From positions 102,819-166,818 of the forward strand of contig CALKCF010000006.1 in the NCBI GenBank assembly GCA_938083505.1: a DNA stretch of 64,000 nucleotides, written 5' to 3'. The notes below the pieces were generated by a model. It made no database searches. It saw only the letters and a list, made by a program, of their open reading frames with translations, and was not told the DNA's origin. This document shows, one piece after another, positions 59,714-64,000 of this stretch. The translations under genes and the position numbers were made by a program. The DNA is from an uncultured archaeon (GTDB lineage: Archaea > Thermoproteota > Nitrososphaeria_A > Caldarchaeales > Wolframiiraptoraceae). Positions within the stretch are counted from its first letter, which is position 1, and every line of letters starts with the position of its first letter.

Positions 59714-60825
59714 TTATTGGGCACCTATCCGACACACATCTCGGAGCTTATGCAGGAGAGGATGAGGAAAGGGAACAGGACTATTACGAGGCCTTCCGTG
59801 AAGCTATTGAGATTTTCGCAAAGGAACGCGTTGAGTTTGTCATACACTCAGGCGATATATTGCATTCTTTTAAACCGTACGGAACTGCCATGAGAGCCCT
59901 TGCGGAGGGTGTTAAAATGTTGAACGAAAAAGGCATAAGGTTCATCTATACCTTGGGTGATCATGACATACCTAAGGTTCCCAGCACACCTCATCCCTGC
60001 ATCCTCGATATCTTGGGGCTTGCTAACTATGTTGGAAGAGGGAGGCCGATAGTCGTAAGAGATATCATCGTGGTAGGTCTCTATAAGCATAAGAGAATTG
60101 AGAAGGAAAATTTGTGCAAGAAGCTCAAAGACATCGCTGAGGGAATAAAGCAGATTGACGGAAAGAGGAAGGTTCTTGTACTGCACCAAGGGATTACCGA
60201 GTTACACAGATCCGCGGGCGAGATATCTAAATACGATATTCCAACAGATTTTGATTATTACGCAATGGGACACTTTCACATGCCCTGCGAGTTTAGGCAC
60301 GGCAACGGTTTAGGTTCATATCCAGGAACGACGCACTGGGTAGACTGGAACGACCCAGAGTTCTCTTCCGTTAACTTAGTCGACCTTTCTGCCGATGAGC
60401 CGAAAATAAACAGAGTTAGGCTGGAGTCCGTGAGGCCAAGGATCGAGAGGCGCGTAAGACTAGAAGAGCTGGGAGCTCTTGTGCAGATGTTAGCGTCGCC
60501 TACGCATAAGCGCCATAAGAGGCCGTGTCTATTAATAACGGTGGAGGCTAGTAGACCTTTTGACCCTAAACCGTTTGAGGATTTACTGAGCCCGTCCTAT
60601 ATAGTCGCAATCGAACAAGTTCTGAGGGAAGTAGGTAGCGAAGTTATGAGAGAAGCTCCTGACATAGATGCTGAGCTTATGAGGTTGGCGGAGGTTGTGT
60701 TAGGAAGTAAGGAAAGGGCTGAGTTTGCACTATCCGAGCTACTCGAGGCCCTTAACAGCGAAGATTGGAGGGGGAGTGTACTTGAGGTCGTCTGGAAGGT
60801 ATTTAAGGATGGTAGGTTCAAATGA
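59710..60825 (+). CDS. mre11: Mre11 nuclease
   Basis: A 371-residue double-strand-break nuclease of the metallophosphoesterase fold. Motifs: HLSDTHLG, HSGDILHSF, LGDHDIPK (Asp where many homologues have Asn, GNHD), VLHQGITE and AMGHFHMPCE. A capping and C-terminal Rad50-binding region follows. The ATG overlaps the herA stop and its own stop overlaps the rad50 start, both by 4 bases. Length is typical for archaeal Mre11. Confidence 0.95.
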   Translation: MIIGHLSDTHLGAYAGEDEEREQDYYEAFREAIEIFAKERVEFVIHSGDILHSFKPYGTAMRALAEGVKMLNEKGIRFIYTLGDHDIPKVPSTPHPCILDILGLANYVGRGRPIVVRDIIVVGLYKHKRIEKENLCKKLKDIAEGIKQIDGKRKVLVLHQGITELHRSAGEISKYDIPTDFDYYAMGHFHMPCEFRHGNGLGSYPGTTHWVDWNDPEFSSVNLVDLSADEPKINRVRLESVRPRIERRVRLEELGALVQMLASPTHKRHKRPCLLITVEASRPFDPKPFEDLLSPSYIVAIEQVLREVGSEVMREAPDIDAELMRLAEVVLGSKERAEFALSELLEALNSEDWRGSVLEVVWKVFKDGRFK

Positions 60826-63095
60826 TCACCAAAGTTCTTCTCAAGAACTTTACGTCGCATAAGGATACGTTATTAGAGTTAGGACCCGGTCTTAACGTAT
60901 TCGTAGGCAGAAACGGTTCTGGGAAGACTTCCGTCTTAGATGGGATAACATACACACTCTTCGGCAAACATAGAAGGGGAAGCAATGTCAACATAGTCAT
61001 GGACGGGGCACTAGCAGGTCACGTAGAAGTTGAGTTCACACTAGACGGTAAGAAGTACACGGTCGGCAGGACTTTCGACGTTCAGGGCAGGTTAGAGGAT
61101 GCCTACTTAAGAGTTGATGGAAAACCTTTGGTTAGCGGTGAGAGAAAGAAGGATGACGCTGTAAGCAAGAGGATTGAGAAGATCCTACGTATGGGATATG
61201 AGAGGCTAAGAAGTGCCGTAATCATCCAGCAAGGAGAGATCGATAGGATACTTTCTTGGGAACCTAAGGAGATAAAGGAACTATTCGATGACCTATTAGG
61301 CCTCGACATTATGGAGAGTGCCTATGAAAGGATGAAGAGTGTGAGTAAAGATTTTGACGAGAGGATAAGGAAAGAGACGGGATATTCTGTCAACGACGTT
61401 GGTAACCTTAGCAAAAGAATCTCCGAAGATGAGGCCGCTATAAGCAAGCTTAACGAAGAGCTGAGAGAGAATGAACGACAGCTTAATGAACTAAAGGAAG
61501 AGTACGAAGCGATAAAGGCTGAGTTAGAAAAGATGGAACGGTTCAGAAACACATACTATAATGTTTTATCTCAAATCAGCTTTATTAAGGGCATTGTTAA
61601 GAATTGGATAGCGAGGGAGAAAGAAGAGCTTGATAGATGTAAGTCAGCTTTAGAGCGGATAAAGATAAAGGATGATGTTGATGAGATAGTTGACCTGAAA
61701 GAGAAACTGAAAGAGGAAATCGTGAAGCTGGAGAAGGATATCGAACACTTGAGGAGAGAAATAGACAGTGTTAAGAAAGAAGGGGAGGAAGTGGATGAAA
61801 AACTGAAAGCGTTAGGCGAAGAAAGCTTTGAGGGAAGAGAGTTTTCTGAAATCAAGAAGGAGGTCGATCGAAGGACCATTGAACTTATTGATATGGCCGT
61901 GGAGCTTGGCAAATCGTTAACGAGTAGAGACGGAAGGGAAACTTCTCTGAGGGGAGCTATAGAGGGAAAGAAGAAGGAAATACTGGAGCTTTTTGATGAG
62001 TCCTACAGATCCGGGATCAGGAAGTACCTCGAAGACCTAAAGAACAGGAAGATTGGCATGAACGAAAGGTTGGAGAGGGCATTATCAAAGCTTGAATCAT
62101 TAATGAGAGATTTGAATAATAAGAGGGGTGAATTGCAGCGAATCTTCAAATTGTATGGTAAGGATTTTGAGGATTTGCAAGAAGAAATTAGAGAGGCTCA
62201 AGGCATCCTGAAAGCTGCCAGCATCGATAATATAAAGAAGTTTGACTCTAGGAAGGAAAGGCTAGAAAAGATTGAGAAAGCGCTTGTGTCAATATCAGAA
62301 GATGATCTTCCAGAACCTGAGTTGCTCTACAACATAGCTGTGACAGATGACGTTATCCAAAAGATAAAGAGCGTTGAAGTTATGATGCCAGATGCCAAGA
62401 GCTTCAATAAGGAGCGGTACGAAAACATAGCGAGGCGTCACGAGGAACTTCAGAGGAAGATCGGCGAGCTAGAGGGCAGTATCGAGAGGATAAGAAAAGA
62501 CATCAAGGAGAGAGAGGATGAGCTTTTTAAGCTAAAAAGCATAATCAGCGTACTAGAGGATGCCAAGAAGTTCCGGGACTTCCTCGATGATATTAGGAAT
62601 AAGGTATACTATAGAGATGGCCCTGTGCTCAAATCCCTAAGATCGTGGACTATCAGAGAAGTATCGAGGTTTGCCACAGAACATCTGGAATCGTTCAACA
62701 TCAATGTAGACGGAATAAAGCTCGAGGAGGTTAGCGACGAGGTCGAGATCAAGTGCTACCAAAGAGGGAGGGAGGTTGATAGTGATAGGCTTAGCGGTGG
62801 TGAGAAGGTTGCTGTAGCCCTCGCCCTTAGGCTTGCTATCGGCGACATACTTGGCGCGAGAAGGTTAGGCTTTTTTATACTCGATGAGCCGACCGTGCAC
62901 CTTGACTTCGAGAATAAAAGGAGGATTGCAAAAGTCTTTTCGGCGCTGAGCAAAGAGGTTAGGCAAGTAATAGTAATCACGCACGACGAAGAAGTTTTTG
63001 AGGAGGCAGAGGCTACGCTTTACAAGTTTGAAAGGAGGCCTGGAATGGGAGGGTACACCAAGGTTAATCTGGTAGGAAGGCCAGCGTGGGCATGA
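60822..63095 (+). CDS. rad50: Rad50 ATPase, short and without a CxxC zinc hook
   Basis: A 757-residue SMC-like ATPase partner of Mre11. Walker A is GRNGSGKTS (29-37), the Q-loop is VIIQQGEIDRIL (133-144), the signature is LSGGEKVAVALAL, Walker B is FFILDEPTVHLD, and the histidine switch is VITHDEE. Coiled coils run from about 170 to 620. Only two cysteines exist in the whole protein (C273 and one in IKCYQ near 655), so there is no CxxC hook at the apex, and the protein is about 100 residues shorter than common archaeal Rad50. The frame is continuous, so the loss is not explained by the shifts seen in herA. Confidence 0.94.
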   Translation: MITKVLLKNFTSHKDTLLELGPGLNVFVGRNGSGKTSVLDGITYTLFGKHRRGSNVNIVMDGALAGHVEVEFTLDGKKYTVGRTFDVQGRLEDAYLRVDGKPLVSGERKKDDAVSKRIEKILRMGYERLRSAVIIQQGEIDRILSWEPKEIKELFDDLLGLDIMESAYERMKSVSKDFDERIRKETGYSVNDVGNLSKRISEDEAAISKLNEELRENERQLNELKEEYEAIKAELEKMERFRNTYYNVLSQISFIKGIVKNWIAREKEELDRCKSALERIKIKDDVDEIVDLKEKLKEEIVKLEKDIEHLRREIDSVKKEGEEVDEKLKALGEESFEGREFSEIKKEVDRRTIELIDMAVELGKSLTSRDGRETSLRGAIEGKKKEILELFDESYRSGIRKYLEDLKNRKIGMNERLERALSKLESLMRDLNNKRGELQRIFKLYGKDFEDLQEEIREAQGILKAASIDNIKKFDSRKERLEKIEKALVSISEDDLPEPELLYNIAVTDDVIQKIKSVEVMMPDAKSFNKERYENIARRHEELQRKIGELEGSIERIRKDIKEREDELFKLKSIISVLEDAKKFRDFLDDIRNKVYYRDGPVLKSLRSWTIREVSRFATEHLESFNINVDGIKLEEVSDEVEIKCYQRGREVDSDRLSGGEKVAVALALRLAIGDILGARRLGFFILDEPTVHLDFENKRRIAKVFSALSKEVRQVIVITHDEEVFEEAEATLYKFERRPGMGGYTKVNLVGRPAWA

Positions 63096-63100
63096 TGAGG

Positions 63101-63830
63101 TCAGGAGCTGCTATCCAACCCGAAATAGAGTGTTAAGAGCTGTGGGTGTGCTAGTAGCTCGTCATATCCTCCCTCGAACGAAATTCTTTCACCAACTAGC
63201 AGATAAGCCCTATCACCTATCTCTAGGGCTTTCCTGGCATTCTGTTTCACAAGTATTATGGTAATCTTCATAGTATCTCTAAGCTCAATTATTTTTTCGA
63301 ATACGCTGTTAGCTATTTTTGGTGCGGAGTTCGCTCGTTGGTTCGTCGAACATCATAACCTTAGTCCTTCTTAAGAGTGCCATAACCATCGCGATCATCT
63401 GCCTCTCACCACTGCTAAGTAAGCCGGCTTTAGTCTGCCAGTACTTCTTCACGACTGGGAAAATTTCGCAAACTTCTTTTAACTTTTCAGCTCTCTCAGA
63501 TTTATCGAGTATGTAGCCTGCCATTATCATGTTCTCCTCAACGCTAAGGTTCTCGAAGATTTTACCAAGCTGAGGCAGGTAAGCTATGCCAAGCTTGGCT
63601 ATTTCATGTGGTGGTTTACCGACGAGCTCTATACCCTCGAACTTTACTGACCCAGAATAAATCGTGGTCAGCCCGAATATTGATTTCAGCAAAGTGCTCT
63701 TACCGCTCCCATTGGGTCCAACTATCGTGTTTATCTTTCCGGGTTGAAAGTTAGCTGATACGTCGAAAAGTACATGAAGCTTGCGATAGCCGGAGTTTAA
63801 GGCCTCGATAACTTTTCTATCAGAGATCAC
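63101..63830 (-). CDS. livF: branched-chain amino acid ABC transporter ATPase LivF, frameshifted
   Basis: The N-terminal 165 residues are intact: Walker A VGPNGSGKST, a LivF-type YLPQLGKIFENLSVEENM, the signature LLSSGERQMI, and Walker B VMMFDEPTS. The frame then stops at 63309. Dropping one C from the CC at 63326-63327 (minus strand) continues the protein as LAPKIANSVFEKI, ending FGLDSSS with TGA at 63101. The joined length is about 240 residues, normal for LivF. GTG start lies just after the livG stop. Convergent with rad50. Confidence 0.85.
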
Positions 63831-64000
63831 TTATTCTGGCTTTCCGGATGTTATTATAGAGCCTGCCGCTATTACGTAAACATAGTCGACATAGCGGAGA
63901 GCGATGTCAAGCCTATGCTTTACCATGAGGATCGTTAAGTTCTTTTCATCTTTAAGCCTCCTGAGAGTCTTGAATATTTCATGCGCGAGTGTAGGGTTTA
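63831..64000 (-). CDS. livG: branched-chain amino acid ABC transporter ATPase LivG, C-terminal fragment
   Basis: The last 55 codons of an ABC ATPase cut by the window edge. The visible NPTLAHEIFKTLRRL, the switch-like MVKHRLDIALRYVDYVYV (a histidine after the beta strand) and the final IITSGKPE match the LivG end. It is directly upstream of livF with a 0-base gap, as usual in liv operons. Substrate is inferred from the pair and not proven. Confidence 0.78.
   Translation of the reverse strand, partial: NPTLAHEIFKTLRRLKDEKNLTILMVKHRLDIALRYVDYVYVIAAGSIITSGKPE

Noticed and set aside
1..64000. tRNA genes, rRNA, CRISPR arrays, transposases, integrases
   Set aside because: I looked through all intergenic gaps and found no cloverleaf-like element, regular repeat-spacer array or mobile-element gene. 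A covariance-model scan would be needed to exclude small or intron-bearing tRNAs fully.

Overview
The window is a gene-dense chromosomal segment of an archaeon, with more than 60 protein genes on both strands and almost no non-coding space. Archaeal and eukaryote-like information genes are spread throughout: RNA polymerase subunit D, eL18, uL13, TFB, aIF1, an Sm-like protein, Rio2, Nob1, a Fap7-type kinase, Elp3, TiaS, Lhr helicase, HerA-NurA-Mre11-Rad50 and archaeal-type S-adenosylmethionine synthetase. Reverse gyrase points to a hyperthermophile or extreme thermophile. F420 genes (cofC, cofD, an F420-linked luciferase-fold oxidoreductase), split nuoJ genes and TrpB2 suggest a TACK archaeon, perhaps on the thermophilic Thaumarchaeota/Aigarchaeota side. 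The lineage is inference. I saw no tRNA, rRNA, CRISPR array, insertion sequence or prophage.

Layout. 1-3.5 kb: argS followed by a ribosomal/RNA polymerase operon (rpoD, eL18, uL13, start of uS9). 3.7-7.9 kb: DRG-type GTPase, CPBP membrane protease, a small complex I island (two half-NuoJ proteins and NuoK), a 2-TM protein, and a phosphopantetheine adenylyltransferase with an extra N-terminal domain. 8-12.7 kb: serA-trpB2 facing a class V aminotransferase, then tatC with a zinc-ribbon tail. 12.9-19.3 kb: ileS, rio2, a zinc-ribbon membrane protein, Lsm and mat. 19.4-28.4 kb: PMT-like glycosyltransferase, elp3, F420-linked oxidoreductase, hexapeptide acyltransferase, aIF1, tfb, cysS, sugar nucleotidyltransferase and rimI. 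28.5-42.4 kb: M50 protease, LarA-like protein, FbiB-C-like nitroreductase with cofD, alcohol dehydrogenase, reverse gyrase, cofC, a beta-propeller surface protein, glycerate kinase, another zinc-ribbon membrane protein and a UPF0282 protein. 42.4-49 kb: Lhr, NUDIX, and a three-gene operon for a short SMC-like ATPase, a kleisin-like protein and a tandem winged-helix (KITE-like) protein. 49-50.2 kb: a pocket of unrecognised small genes with inverted repeats. 50.2-57.2 kb: sugar nucleotidyltransferase, archaemetzincin, Fap7-like kinase, isocitrate dehydrogenase, nob1, NAD kinase, tiaS and a PRT-type regulator. 57.3-63.1 kb: nurA-herA-mre11-rad50. 63.1-64 kb: two branched-chain amino acid ABC ATPase genes.

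The most interesting items are: the SMC/kleisin/KITE operon, whose ATPase motifs resemble eukaryotic SMC6 and whose third protein resembles the MAGE/Nse3 fold; a short Rad50 with no CxxC zinc hook; two genes (tatC and a sugar nucleotidyltransferase) whose only sensible start is CTG behind a Shine-Dalgarno site; TatC with a C-terminal zinc ribbon; and an FbiB-C-like reductase translationally coupled to cofD. herA carries two apparent one-base insertions and livF one. All three lie in the last 6 kb, so sequence error there must be considered.

Translation signals are mixed. Many operon-internal genes have GGTG/GAGGTG-type Shine-Dalgarno sites. Several first genes have a TATA-like box about 25-30 bases before the start codon, as in leaderless transcripts. 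GTG and TTG starts are common.
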